Positions 35,376-47,597 are shown, counted from the first letter of the stretch. The stretch: 64,000 bases of DNA from Tolypeutes matacus (GCA_026826555.1 JAKSZT010054334.1:33975081-34039080), one strand, 5' to 3'. Notes: generated from the sequence alone by a model not told the origin. A program made the numbers and translations.

Positions 35376-36316
35376 AAACTTAATTCCTGATTCTTTCCCT
35401 TTATTTACTAAATTTTAGAATAATAAATTGGGGTCTTATTAACTTTCAAAATTGACCAATGAGATTAAAAAAAAAATCACTGTGAACCCATGGATTTTTA
35501 AAAATTTGATGAGTTTTAGTATTTTAATTCATTGCAGTTATTTTTCTATTTGATGCTCAAATTGTTTTGTCTTTGGCTAGTGGGAACACGTTCAAGTTGG
35601 CACCTTTGTCTTCTATACATGATCCTTGTAGTCTTTGATAACCTCTTTTTTTATAGGCACAGCAAAATATTCCAGATATATCTTTGTACATTTTCTGCCC
35701 CAGAATGGGAATCAGTCATTTTTCCAAAGATCCCTGGCTTATTTTAGTAGGAAATGGTATGTAGGCACTGAAATCTAGGGATAAGGATAATCATTGCTAT
35801 TAGGTTTACTTTGCCTCTGGGTCTTCCAGTAGATACATTTAGAAGAAAATCTTATTTTTCCCAGTGACATTAATATAAAACTTATTTTCTTGGTTCTCCT
35901 ACATACATAATAATATAACAGTATCAGTATTACCACTAACAGGAACCCTAAATGCAGTTTAAAATTTCTCTGTGTTTATTTTTTGTCCTTAGAGTAAATT
36001 CAACTAAGATTATAAAGTCATACTGCTGTGTTCTAAACCACTAGATATAATTATTCTCTGTTATCATGATTCCAACTTGATAGTGAGCTAATACTGTCCT
36101 TTGTTTTGGTTTGCTTTGGATTGTTAGGAATTGCTTAGTTTCCTTTTTTTAATTTAAACATCTATATATTGCTTATATGTTTCAAAGATAAAATTATAAA
36201 ACAAGGTATATTTAAAGGGGTTTGGCTATTTGGTGTTACAATGGTTTCAATGGATTACTTTCAATCTAAAGGGTGGCAGTGATTCCTTCTTACCATAATG
36301 GACATATTTTTTTTTA
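35376..36316. other. Unique AT-rich DNA
   Basis: No feature recognised. Confidence 0.45.
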
Positions 36317-36915
36317 GATGTTGTAGCAGTTTGGCAGTTTGATATAGTTATGAATTCCAAAAATAGATATTGGATTATGCTTGTAAACTGGTCTGTTAAT
36401 CTGATTAAGTTATGATTAAGTTATGGTTAGGGCATTGACTGGGCCACATCAGTAGGGCGTTGAGCTCTACCCCTTGTTGGGTGGGGTCTCAAAGATAAAA
36501 AGACATGGCAAAGGACAGAGTTGGAGTAGTTTTTAGTTGGAGTTCTGATGTTGGAGTCTTGAGCTGGAGCCCTGGGAAGTAAGTGAGCTTGGTCGTGAGG
36601 AAAGACAGAAAGCCCCAGGAAAAGAGACTGGCCGTTCACCTGAGAGTCTACAGCTGGCCTTGTGGAGGAAACAGAGGAGCTGAGCCCGGAGAGAAACAGA
36701 GGCCCGGGAAGAGAGAAACCCAAGAAGCCTGAGCCCTGGCAAATGTCAGCAGCTGTCTTGCTCCAACATGTGGCAATGGACTTTGGTGAGGGAAGAAACT
36801 TATGCTTTATGGCCTGGTAATTGTGGACTTCTACCTTAAATAAATACCCTTTATAAAAACCAACCGATTTCTGGTATTTTGCATCAGCACCCCTTTGGCT
36901 GACTAATATAGATGT
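36317..36915 (+). mobile_element. Solo LTR with 5-bp target duplication (family A, long form)
   Basis: The LTR spans 36322-36910 between copies of GATGT. It shares most of its length with 28812-29289, including the GGTTAGGGCATTGA block, TGAGCCCGGAGAGAAAC, GGCAATGGACTTTGGTGAG and AAATAAATACCC near the end. It is about 110 bases longer, partly through small internal duplications such as repeated GATTAAGTTAT. Its last bases are ATA in place of ACA. The 185-codon frame on the minus strand is a shadow. Confidence 0.85.
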
Positions 36916-37019
36916 TGTTTGCCTTCTTTGTGCAGTAGATCTCTCAGAGCCACCATCTGAGGACTTACAGAATGCCTGATACATAGCATAATATCCTGCA
37001 ACACATTATTTCAAAACTA

Positions 37020-38285
37020 AGGGATCAATTTTACAGCAATAAAGACATGCAACAATAGGCACAGGATCAAACCGTCTTATGTCTCACCTATACCTCATTA
37101 ACCTGAAGGATCCAACCTAGTAGAATAGTAGAATGACCTGGTAAGAGATTGGTTAAGGCAATAGCTCAAAGATAAGTCCCCTGGAGTTGGGGTGCTGTCC
37201 TCTAGCAGGTGGTATATCACTGGACCTATGACCTGGTTCTGTGTTCCATAGCTAGAATGTAAGAATCTGGGAGTAAATGGATAGAGGTAGGATTTACCCT
37301 TCTCCCCATTACCCCCAGTGACTCATATGAGGAATTGTACTTCCTATCTTCATAAACTGGCTCTGCTGGATTAGACGTTCTGTTTTATGAGGTGGGTAGG
37401 AGAATACTTCATTCAGGGAGTAGTGTAAGTGTTATACTGAACTTGAAACTATTACTACCATCTGGTTCCTTTGGGCTTTTCATGTCAATGGACTGGCAGC
37501 AAAAACAAAACAAATCAAAAAGAACAAAAAATTGTCACTCTACTGGTAGGAGAAATTTACCCTATTTTCATGTAGAATTAAAGTTGTTACACAATAGGGA
37601 CAGAGCAGAGTATGTCTGAAAGAGAGGGTTCACTAGGCTGTCTCTTTGGTTTTCCATGCCTGGTGATAATGTTGAATAAGCAGTTGATGCAACTTCAACA
37701 AGGGCAAGTAAACTAAAGTCTCAGACCTCTTGGGGATGATGGCCTAGTAAGAGAAATCTGGAGTGGGTGTTGGAAGGGGGATTGCCAACTCAGGACCAGC
37801 TGCAGCAGTGAGGACTGTCATTTGTTCTTCAATACCTCTTGTATTAAGACCTTGAGTAGACTACAGTTCCTACCACCATGAAAGAGACTCTGTGGCAGGT
37901 TGGATTTAATGGCAAGCACAAGTGGATTCTTTGGGCCTCACATGCTGCCTTGGCCATTTCTGGGCTGACCAATTCAGTGCTCAAAGCTTTGTGCAGGCTT
38001 TGAGCAGCTTTGTGTAGGTGCAATCGATGGTGCTTCATCTTGGGTCCATGCTGTGTTCCTCTCACTTCCTGTAGGAACTTAAGTGCTCATGATGCTCAGC
38101 CTGTTATTGCAAGGAAATTAATGCCTTTGTGGCCACATTTGAACAAAGGATGATGAGAACCAAAGGATAAAGTCTTCCTCCTTTCAACCTTTAAGCACCC
38201 AGCTTTAAGAGCATTTCATGAGTCTCCTCAGATGGTCTTGCAAAATTAAGTACCAGTTATCCATTTTTGTGCCCAAGTTGATAAT
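37020..38285 (+). pseudogene. ERVL internal fragment, dUTPase-like region
   Basis: This looks like the 3' part of an ERV-L pol region, where this group carries a dUTPase domain after integrase. Translation around 37425-37485 gives a segment with NLKLLLPSGSFGLFM, and near 37567-37620 VELKLLHNRDRAEYV, both typical of that domain in sequence and spacing. An A-rich insertion (near 37500-37530), stops and frame changes break it, so no product is possible. It is on the opposite strand to the pol fragment at 40690-42660. The portion after about 37830 is assigned only by continuity. Confidence 0.5.
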
Positions 38286-38292
38286 GGGTCTG

Positions 38293-38664
38293 TGTTAGTC
38301 AGGTTTCTCCAGAGGAAAAAAGAACTGGCAGGATATATATATCTGGATTTTGTAGGGCAGGCTGCAAGTTGGAAATGCTGATGAATGTAAGGTTGAATTC
38401 CCCCAGGAGAAGCTGGCTGGCTGGCTGAAGTAGAGGCAGGAATTCTTTGTTCTGACTTCTTAAATCTTAAATCTTCAATTTTGACTTTAAGACATCCAAC
38501 TGATTGGATGATGGGACTCTTCATTTCTGAGGGCAGTCTCCTTTGTTGATTGTAGATGCAAATCCATCTACAAAATATTCTCACAGTAACAATCAGGCTA
38601 GTGCTTGCTTGATCAAACAATTGGAAACCATATTCTAGCCAAGCTGACATGAAATTAACCATCA
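38293..38664 (-). mobile_element. ERVL-type LTR, antisense, mammal-wide family
   Basis: Read on the minus strand it starts TGATGGTTAATTTCATGTCAG, passes CATCCAATCAGTTGGATG and ends CTGGAGAAACCTGACTAACA. This is a common old mammalian LTR with TG and CA ends. I could not assign the subfamily. No clean 5-bp duplication was found. Confidence 0.65.
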
Positions 38665-38879
38665 GAGTTTACCCTTTGTGAAGTTAGGACCCATACACAT
38701 CTTCTTAAACCAAACTTCACTTCCAGATAAAAATAATAAAATAGTCACACTTTTGCCTATCATGATATAGGCAACTGTCCTTCATATAACTAGAAACATG
38801 CCAAACCTTTGCCAGAAAAAGGATAAAAGTGCTTGGGTGATATTCATTCTTATCCTGGATATCCTGTAATTTAAATACA

Positions 38880-40445
38880 ACTTATGTTATATGATAAGAG
38901 TGTAAGAGGTGTGTTGTTCTTCTTGGATATTGATATTTATGTCTTTCATAAGGGTTCAGTCATTATTTCCTCAAATATTCTTTCTGCCCCTTTTCCATTC
39001 TCTTCTCCTTCTGGGATGTCAATAATGTATATGTTTGGGTATTTCACATTGACATTCAATTCCCTGAGACCCTGTTCCTTTTTTTTTTTTTTTTTTTTTC
39101 CATTCTCTTATCTTTCTGTTCTCCTGTATTTTCCAGTTCAGATGTTCTGTCTTTGAAATCACTAATTCTCTCTCCCAGCAATTCAAATCTGCTCTTATGT
39201 GCTTCTAATGCATTAAAAAAAAAATTTTTTTTTAATTTTTAAAGAAGCTTTAGATTACATAAATGTTACATTAAAAATATAGGGGATTGCCATATGTCTG
39301 ACCTCCTTCCCCCTCCCACAGTTTTCCACATTACAACATCCTTCATTAGTATGGTACATTTGTTACAATTGAAGCATTGCTACTAACTGTGGACTATATT
39401 TTACATTATAGTTTACACTATAATATAGGTTATGATAAAACATATAATGGCCTGTATCCATCTCTAATGCATTTTCATTCTCATCCATGTCTTTCATTCC
39501 CATAAAGTATGTTGCTTTTCTGGTTTTTAAATTGTTCTTTATGCTCACCCAGTGTCTTTTTAATATCCTTTATTTCTTTAGTCATATTTTCTTTCAATTC
39601 TTTGAATTGATTTAGGAGAGTTGTGTGATTATCACTGATTATTTATATTAAATCTGTATCTCTTTAGGATATTTGGTTTTTCCTCCGTCTAGGCCATCTC
39701 TTCCTGTTTCTTTGTATGGCTTGTAATTTTTGCCAATGTTTAGGCATCTGAATATGTTGGTGAATTTTCTCTGATGGCCAATTTCTCTCTCTTGACTATT
39801 TTTTTTTTTCACAGCTCTTCTTTGATTTTTGGTTCAACTTATTCTAAGTCTTTAAAATTTCCCAGCTTAAGTTTTCAAAATTGGGCCACAGACTCACTAA
39901 TGGGGCACAGATTTTCTCCCTGGAGTTAGTGTACAGTGAGAACCAAAAGCAACTTTTGTCCATGTAATTTTCAGATCAGCCTGTAGATGGTGCTTATTGG
40001 CACACCTTTCCACAGAGGTGTTTCAATCTCCACTTCCTTCCATCACAGCCAAGATTCAAAGCTGGCTCTGCTGGCCAAATTCACTGCAGAAAAGCCCCCC
40101 CTGACTCCCCTTCCCTTTTCCCTTGTAACAACTGACAGGGAGGAAGATGTTGTTCCCCTCTCAGTCAGCTGCCGTGACACAGGGGTTTTGCCCCAGCTTA
40201 ATATCTTGGGAGTGGGAAGTGGAGGCCTTCCTGGCCACTGTGGGAGTTTGGTAAACTTGCATTTGTTGTTCTGAGTTCTTTGTCTCTCTGTCCCTCACTC
40301 TCCTAGGAGTTGTGTAGCACTGTCCTGGCCTGCTGACCCCCAAAGCAGTTCCCTCAGACAGCTTTTGGCTCTTTCTCCATTGTTTTTGTGAGAGAGTTGA
40401 GCCTTGCCTACTCTGATGCCATCTTGCCATATTCCTCAAGTCTAG
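38880..40445 (-). mobile_element. L1 LINE 5' end: 5' UTR and ORF1, antisense, 3' part missing
   Basis: On the minus strand the element begins near 40440 with ATATGGCAAGATGGCATCAGAG, a typical L1 5' end, and runs through a GC-richer 5' UTR to about 39620. The stretch to 38890 reads as ORF1: the regions at about 39150 (AAAGACAGAACATCTG) and 39000 (TCCCAGAAGGAGAAGAG) match the ORF1 RNA-binding segment in known L1s. ORF2 and the 3' UTR are absent. This is the reverse of the usual 5' truncation. It is interrupted by the insertion at 39204-39473. Confidence 0.65.
39204..39473 (-). mobile_element. L1 3' tail inserted inside the L1 5' end
   Basis: TCTAATGCATT occurs at 39204-39214 and 39463-39473. 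Between them are about 250 bases ending in a T-rich start (poly-A on the minus strand), with TTACAATTGAAGCATTGC and ACTGTGGACTATATTTTACA, the same L1 3' UTR type as 42762-42972. A clear target duplication dates it after the host L1. Confidence 0.8.
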
Positions 40446-40689
40446 TTTTTAACATCTAAAATATATAGAAGTGAGACATGAGATGTAATGGGGTCAAGGT
40501 TAGCTTAAATGATGGATCGAAAAGGCCTACATATTTGCTGAATAGTTTATTATGTTAATCTTCTAGCATATAGCACAAAGTTTCGGGGAAAGAGGTATTT
40601 AAAAACATTAGGTAACTTGTGCTAGGTGCTGAAGTCCTGTTTTGGAATAACCAAAATCTATACCATGTGAGCTCTTAGTTTGAGGTGGG
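40446..40689. other. Unassigned DNA between L1 and ERVL fragments
   Basis: No family recognised. It may be the remainder of the ERVL internal region. Confidence 0.3.
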
Positions 40690-42660
40690 GGGTACAACAG
40701 AATGGAAGGGAATAGAAAGAAGTCTACTCAGGGAATTTCACATTTGTCTCTATTACTAGAAGATCAGACATTCAGCAATGGCAGAAGTCAGATCAGCCTT
40801 GGTGAGAGAGAGTCCATGCACTGCCTCCATCTCTGCCACTGTGATGACTCTGCACATGAGCCATTGTGCAAGCACCAAGATGGCCAAAGACAGGTAAGAC
40901 TGGCATCAACTGGCTGAGACATCTTTTCCACTTGATTATTTAATGCCTCTTCTGTAATAGTCCTCTTTGTACTCTCTGGTATGTAATAATGTGTGAGAAA
41001 AGGTCTTCATATTTTGTGCCTATTCCCACAAGTTCATTCATGTGGCTCTTCCCAGACCTCCTTGTCTCCAATATTACATCTTACTCTTTCCAAGTCCTTG
41101 TTTAACCAGCTAAGCCATTCACTACTGTCCAGGAGTCTATATATATTCTTATCTTGGGCCACCTTTCTCTCCATGCAAAGTAGAAGATCAAGCACATGCT
41201 TGAAGTTCTGTCCACTGGGAGGATTTCCCTTTATGACTGTCTTTCAGAGCCATTCTGTAGTGGCAGAAAAAATCCATTGGGGATTGTGTTCACATACTGA
41301 GCAGATTCATCTGTGAATCAAGCTCAGATTTTTAACTCCTCTGTCAGCTGTCATATGTAACTCCCCATGAGACCATAAGTGTGATCTAAGCAAGAAGTGT
41401 CAGTGCAGCAGTGATGGATGACATGGGTATCTGTATCCCATTTTGTACTGCTTAATTAGGCCCTCTGGATCTGCCTGAGCTTAATCCTCTATTGCTGTCC
41501 AGCTCACCCACCCATAAGACCTAGTGGGTCTGACATATTCAGCTTATTTTGGGTTCCTCGATGTTCCTTGATGTCCTGCGGTCAGATGCTCCTTCTTTAC
41601 CAAAGTCCGGTAGCATGGCAAGAACTATTGTTTTCTGCTACACATGGCATGGTCCTGATCCAGAAACGTGGGGATCTTCCTGTGAATCTCCATTGTGGGA
41701 TTTGCTAGAGACAGCACATAGTACCTTTTTTAGCATTGATTCATATAGTACAATGGCCTCTACTGGATCATAAGCCCAAGTGGCAAGGCTGCTTGTACCA
41801 TGGCCTGGATCTGCTTTAAAACGTTTTCTTGTTTTAGGCCAACTAAAAAAGTAGCTGTGTTTTGTATTATCCCATAATTGGCTCAGAACATTTTTCTCAA
41901 TTATGGAATCTGTATCCCTTGTGTTTCTTTCTTATGGCATGAAGTGCAAGGTGAGATATATCCTTTTCATTTATTTTGGTAGGTTAGGAGGTGGTTATAC
42001 TGACACAGCCTAGATCACTAAATGGAGACATTTCACTAATGAGTCAGGCTTCTGAATCTTTTAATGTTTATCTCCCAGCCTCTGGAGCGCACGTGTTTTA
42101 CAAGGCAAACAGAACTTGCCTCTTGTTCCTCATAGGCAAAAATAACAAAGATGTCATCAATATAGTGGACCAGTGTGATAGTCTGTGGATTATCCATATG
42201 GTCCAGGTAACTTCAGAAAATATTTTAACAGTGAGTGGATTAAACATAACACTGGGGCATTGCTCTATAGGAGATGAGTGTTCCTTTAAATGTTGCTAGG
42301 GTGGTCCTCTGGCTTTCACACTTTGTTTTGAATTGATGATTAATTGCCTTGATCATGTCCTTTTCTTTCTTTGAAGCATCTATGGCAACAGCCGCCTGGT
42401 TCCACAGCCCTTATAATTATTACTTCCCTTGTTCTTCTCAAACACCAACAATATTGCTTGAGTCAGTGCTTCTTTTACCTCTATCTTGTCTGAGTTAATA
42501 AAAGGTGCAATTTAATTATGACATGCCAGAGATGATCAGTACTCCACTTGCCACCAGTAATGGGGCCCTCATCTAGCTGGCTGGCAAGGGAATCAACTCC
42601 AGAATCTTAACCTTGTGCTTTCTTCCTAGAACCATTCCTAGTGGCAACTGTTTATCTTAT
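40690..42660 (-). pseudogene. ERVL pol remnant (RT, RNase H, integrase N-terminus), antisense
   Basis: On the minus strand the order is reverse transcriptase, RNase H, integrase. The catalytic motif YIDD is encoded at 42164-42153. An RNase H segment with DSW and VVNGLAG lies near 41147-41104 and is cut by a stop directly after it. An integrase N-terminal stretch with LNNQVEKMSQ is near 40950. Many stops and frame changes are present, so it is a dead, ancient copy. ERVL elements lack env, and none is seen. No flanking LTR of its own could be paired with certainty. Confidence 0.7.
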
Positions 42661-42761
42661 ATTCCCTAGAAACAAGACTGAGACAGGGATTTATTCTCTC
42701 AGGAGGAAAGGAGTGAAAGAAATAGGATAGGTAGTAGAAGAAACTTAACATAGGATATAGG

Positions 42762-42972
42762 TTTTATTTTATTTTATTTTTTTACTAGAGAAGTTGTAGG
42801 CTTACAGAAAAATCATGCAGAAAATACAGAGTTCTCATAGATCTCCCCCAATTATTAACACCTTGCATTAGTGTGGTATATTTGTTAAATTCATGAAAGA
42901 ATATTATTATAGTTGTACTATTAACTATAGGCCATGGTTTTCATTAGGGTTCACTATTTGTGTTATATAGTC
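42762..42972 (-). repeat. L1M LINE 3' end, antisense
   Basis: Starts at a (TTTTA)n tail, then TTACAGAAAAATCATGCAG, TTAACACCTTGCATTAGTG and CCATGGTTTTCATTAGGG. This is the reversed 3' UTR of an old mammalian L1. Confidence 0.75.
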
Positions 42973-43620
42973 CTATTTTTTTTTTTTTTTTAATTTTTAT
43001 TCTACTAACATATATACAACCTAAAATTCCCCCTTTTATGCACATTCAGATATATAATTCAGTGGTGTTACATTCACAATGTTGTTCTACCATCACAACC
43101 ATCCATTAACAAAACTTTTCCATCACCCCAAATAGAAACCCTGTATATTTTAGGAATGAACTCTATATTCCCTACCTCCATTCCAGCCCCTGGTAACCTA
43201 TATTCTAAATTCTGACTCTATGAGTTTGCTTATTCTAATTATTTCATATCAGTGAGATCATACGTATTTGTCCTGTGCTACTTTATTTCACTCAACATGA
43301 TGTCTTCAATGTTCATCCATGTGTCACTTATATCAGAAATGTATTCCTTTTTACAGCTGAATAATATTCCATTGTGTATATATACATTTTGTTTATACAT
43401 TCATCAGTTGATAGACACTTGGGTTGCTTCCATCTTTTGGCAATTGTGAATAATGCCACTATGAACATCAGTGTGCAAATATCTGTCTGAGTCCCTGCTT
43501 TCATTTCTTTGGGGTAAATGCCTAAAAGTGGGATTGCTGAGTCATACGGTAATTCTATACTTAACTTTCTGGGGAACTGCCAAACTGTCTTCCATAGCAG
43601 CTGTGAGTCTTGGTATTTTT
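42973..43620 (-). repeat. L1M LINE ORF2 C-terminus and 3' UTR, antisense
   Basis: A T-run at about 42972-42991 is the tail. Then come the 3' UTR and, from about 43200 upward, the C-terminal end of ORF2 in reverse (TATTCCATTGTGTATATATAC, GACACTTGGGTTGCTTCC, AAGTGGGATTGCTGAGTC). It is broken by stops. Confidence 0.85.
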
Positions 43621-43669
43621 AAATACCCCAGTTTCTTATAGTATATAACCATGGTTGAAAACCCCTGGT

Positions 43670-44055
43670 TTAGAGTGCTGGTTCTTAAACATCAGGGAGC
43701 ATCTGAATGATCTGCAGGAGTTTGTTAAAATGGGGACTGCTGGCCCCACCCTTACAGTTTCTGGTTCAGTAAGCCTGAGCTGGGGCATGAGAATTGGAAC
43801 TTCTGACAAGTGCCCAGGTAACTGTGATGCTGCTGGTGCAGGGGCCACATCTTGAGAACTTCTGGTCAAGCCTTGCGGTTCTAATGTGGCTTACAGACCA
43901 GCAGGGTCAGCATTGCCAGGAGTCACCTGGTCATGTAGATTCCACAGACTGGTGGGAATGCTCACCTATCCCAGAGCTGCTAGAGCAGAGTCATTCTTTC
44001 CACAAGATCTCCAGGTGACTTGTACACACGTTAAAGTTTGAGAAGCGCTGGTTGG
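43670..44055. repeat. Two adjacent hAT (MER5/MER20-like) DNA transposon relics
   Basis: 43675-43868 and about 43875-44053 each show GTGCTGGTTCTTAAACATC or TTTGAGAAGCGCTGG type ends with CATCTGAATGATCTGC and CACCTGGTCATG cores. These are typical of short non-autonomous hAT elements. They lie end to end. Confidence 0.6.
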
Positions 44056-44164
44056 AAGGGAGTAGAACCATTTAAAGATTGTGAATATCTTCTATAGTGT
44101 GATTTTAAGAAGAGCCATTCAGATCTGAACAAAATTCCAGGTTCTTGAGGATACGCATTTCCCC

Positions 44165-44405
44165 TGGTGTATTCATTTCCTAGGGATACTTTAACAAATT
44201 ACCACAAACCCTGGCCCCAGGTAACCCATATTCTAGCTCTGACTCTATGAATTTGCATATTCTAATTATTATTTGTGAGATCATACAATAGTTGTCCTTT
44301 TGTGCCTGGCCTATTTCACTCAACATGTCTTCAAGGTTCATCCACGTTGTTGCATGTATCAGAACTTCATTCCCTTTCACGCCTGAATAACATTCCATTG
44401 TACAG
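44165..44405 (-). repeat. LTR end fragment and L1M ORF2 fragment, antisense
   Basis: 44167-44210 (TATTCATTTCCTAGGG then AACAAATTACCACAAACC) is the reversed end of a MaLR-type LTR. 44212-44402 matches the same L1 ORF2 C-terminal region as 43195-43375; its minus-strand frame includes HATTWMNLEDMLSEIGQ. Confidence 0.7.
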
Positions 44406-45040
44406 TTTGAGGTGAAGTCTAGCCTATTTCATTGGGAAATCTGGATTGTGAGTTGCAACACCAAGTTGGTCTTTGGGGCAAGCCTGCCCCCGTCCCCAGG
44501 CAGTCATTGGCTGTGATTGTCACCAGGAGTGGGAATGGAGATAGAGATAACCTCCCATGTTGCCCAGCTCATGCTTGACTGAGGGTAATTAGCAGGAAAA
44601 GGTTTTAGTTCTGTGCCAGTGGCACCAACAACAGCAGCAGTTGGGGATGGGGTGGTCAAGGAGATCTGACCAGGATGCCAGCAGTATTCACTACAGCAAG
44701 AAATATACTCCACAAGCAAGATAGAACCAAATATTTCAAAGAATTTGACCAAATGAATGGAAATATCAGATAAGTTAAATTTCCGAGGATGATTTATCTT
44801 CTAGATGGGCATGATTCACTTCCAGTTGAATCCTTTTCTTGTGAAATTAAATGATGCTGATAGAGCAGGCATTTGCTAGTTCAAACACATCTGGATATTA
44901 CCTCTAAAAGCTACAGAAATTAGCATGATTTGTATTCATTAAATTCAATGAATCTCTTCTAAAATTATGGCATTATTTCCATCAATTAATTCTATGATTC
45001 TTCAAACTCTGAATTTTTAAGTTCTGAATGTTCAGGAATG

Positions 45041-45672
45041 GGAAGTGTGACAAATTGAATTTTGGTGAATCCCCTCCCCCCCCAAAAGAGATCATGTTCT
45101 TAAACTAATCTGTTCCTGTGGGTGTGAGATGCTTTTGATTGGACTAAGTCAGTGAGATGTGAGACAGCTTGGGTGTCCACCCTCTTGATGAGTCTGATAT
45201 AAACGAAGACACAGAGAGAAAGGGAGCTGCCATAATAATCCTGCAATGTGAAAGGACTCTAGTTTCTCCCATAGCTGAGCTACAAGGAGAAAAGCCCCTG
45301 AGAGGTTCAAAGAGCTGTGGATGAGCCATATGCCTCATCGCTTGCAGCTGAACTCGGGAAGAAAACAGAGCAGCCAAGACCGAGAGAGGAGGCCCAGAAA
45401 GAGACAAGCCTTATTCCTGGTGGCCCTCAGCTGAGCTACCAAAGACGAGAGATTCTGGAGGGAAGACAGAGACCTCAGCAGAGATAGGTGGCCATCTTGC
45501 TTCACCATGTGGCAGCTGACTTTGGTGAGAAAGCATCTCAGCTGATGCCTTAATTTGGACATTTCATAGCCTTGGAACTGTAAGCTTTTACTTGAAATAA
45601 ATCCCCATTATAAAAGCCAACACATTTCTGGTACTTAGCATTGGCAACCCTTTGGCAAACTAAAACAGGAAG
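45041..45672 (+). mobile_element. Solo LTR with 5-bp target duplication (family B)
   Basis: The LTR spans 45046-45667, begins TGTGACAAAT, ends ACTAAAACA and is flanked by GGAAG. AAATAAATCCCCATTATAAAAGCC sits near the 3' end. It is related in layout but not close in sequence to families A and C. No internal genes follow. Confidence 0.85.
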
Positions 45673-46192
45673 TGAGTAGCATCTTTAGCTACGAACTGCT
45701 CAGTACACATGTCCATATGGAATCTGTATACTAGTACTTCTTTGAACAAATCAGCAATGTGCCTTTGTCCCCTACAATCTCAGGTTCAGGATGTTTAGAT
45801 AGGATCTTTAGATGTCTTGTCATATCCACAAGGATGTACGATCCTGTGAGCCACTGGGGGTCTGACAAGCTGGGTCTCTCAGAGTCAATTAATTCCAAAA
45901 CGTCCTTCATCTGAGGTAGCAGCTCAATAAAATATCTTTAAAAGTATCTATGACTTAGCCATTTGAATGAATTGCAGTGAATGAAGTCTCTAATGCTCTT
46001 GTTCATCCAAACTCTTCTTTCAAAAGCTCATAAACTCTATGATTAAGGGCATATGATGAGAAAATTCAGTTTTGATCACTTCTACATCATGCAATGAACT
46101 TGAATTGCATAGTTAACAGCACAATGGTGCTTTGGAAGTAGAATATGCCATCATTTTTTTGACTTCAATAAATTGCTGAATTCTTTTTTTCC
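45673..46192. other. Unique AT-rich DNA
   Basis: No feature recognised. Confidence 0.4.
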
Positions 46193-46372
46193 TTTCATTT
46201 CAGGTGCTTAATTGTGGCAAATGAACTTAGCCTTTGCTGTTTAAATCCTGTTTCTTGAATTCCTTATGACAAGTCATTTGACCTTATGAGTTTTTGAGTC
46301 CTAGCTAATTAGATCAAACTTTTCTTTCTGTTTTTTCACTTCTTTTCTTTGTTTCATCCCTTATTTCCTTCT
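46193..46372 (+). repeat. Left arm of an inverted duplication
   Basis: Aligns with the reverse complement of 47598-47769 at high identity. It includes the exact 20-mer AGTCCTAGCTAATTAGATCA within a longer identical run, plus TTCTTGAATTCCTTA and TTCTTTTCTTTGTTTC. No known repeat family was recognised in the non-pyrimidine part. Confidence 0.85.
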
Positions 46373-46505
46373 GTTTCCTCCCTCTCTCTCTCCCTCTTCC
46401 TTCCTTTCTTTCTTTTCTCTCCCTCCTTTCCTCCCTCCCTTCCCTTCCTTCCCTTTCTCTCCTTCCTCCCCTTCCTTTCCTTCCTTCCTTTCTTATTTCC
46501 TTAAT
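46320..46505 (+). repeat. Polypyrimidine tract
   Basis: Long CCTT/CTTT-rich tract, partly shared with the inverted arm. Confidence 0.9.
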
Positions 46506-47597
46506 TCTTTGTTAAAATATTTGATTGAAATTCTCCTTGGGGATGGGGTGAATTGAATTTGGCTTGCAGGACTTGCTTTTATTTTAGGTCAAGTGAATGA
46601 CAACTAATTCTATCCAGTAGAACATATCAGGAGGTGAATGGCAATATATAACCTTTATGCTGTGTAGAATGAAGGAGCATTCAAATAGCTTTTTAATTAA
46701 TAACTAGCTTTCAGACTGACTCTTTGGAAAAGCCATACAAGAAACTTTCTAAAACTTAAATAATTTCTTCATTTCCAGTACAAATCTCTGGGAGTTCTAT
46801 GAGAAAATATAAGCTTTGAAGTTTGAAAAAGGAGCCAAAACAAAACAAAACAACCAGGTTCCCCATGCAGAAAGCATTGCTAACCAGAGCTTCAAAGAGC
46901 AATATGTTGCATCAAATAAATTAATTTACTTAAAATGGTAATAGTACATGTGGAAAAGAAGAGAATAAATGTATGCAAACTCTTCTGTGACATTTTTTTT
47001 TTCTCATTCAGAACGAGGGTCTAGTTTGAGTTTTGTGTAATGAAGAAACTGTCTCTGCGGTCTTAACTCAGGCTAAGAGCCCAATTATGAGATTGGTTGA
47101 ACTCAGCATAATCTTTTTTGGGTTATATCTCTCATCAGGGATCTGAAGGCTAAGATACACTATAGAATCTGTCCAGTTGACTCCAGAATTCTGTTCTGTT
47201 TCTGGGATTCCAATATTTACTATGCTGCCTAATTCAGTTGGACAAATTCTGTCCACCCCCATATTCATATATACCTAAGAAAGACTGACAGGTGACTTAA
47301 CTGAAATGGAGCATGGCAAAACCTTCTATAGCTTGATAGGCCATCTGACAAATCCTTAAACTATTACTTGTTTCTGGATGTATTTGGAATCTTTATTTCC
47401 TTTTGAATAAAGTTCTTTACTTTCTTGTTTCCCTATCACACTTCTTCCACAGAGTCCCAGATGTTTCACATAGACACTCATTCCCTACGTTTTTTTAATG
47501 CTCTTCTCTCTTTCCATCTCCAGAAGGAAGATTATATATCCCCTAATCAAATTCCAATGAATATATATTATCTAAAAGAAGAGGGAGGGCGAAACAA

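Noticed and set aside
36427..36984. A 185-codon frame on the minus strand
   Set aside because: It runs through the back of the family A LTR and out past its end, and shares no recognised protein character.
38246..38662. A 138-codon minus-strand frame
   Set aside because: It coincides with an ERVL-type LTR.
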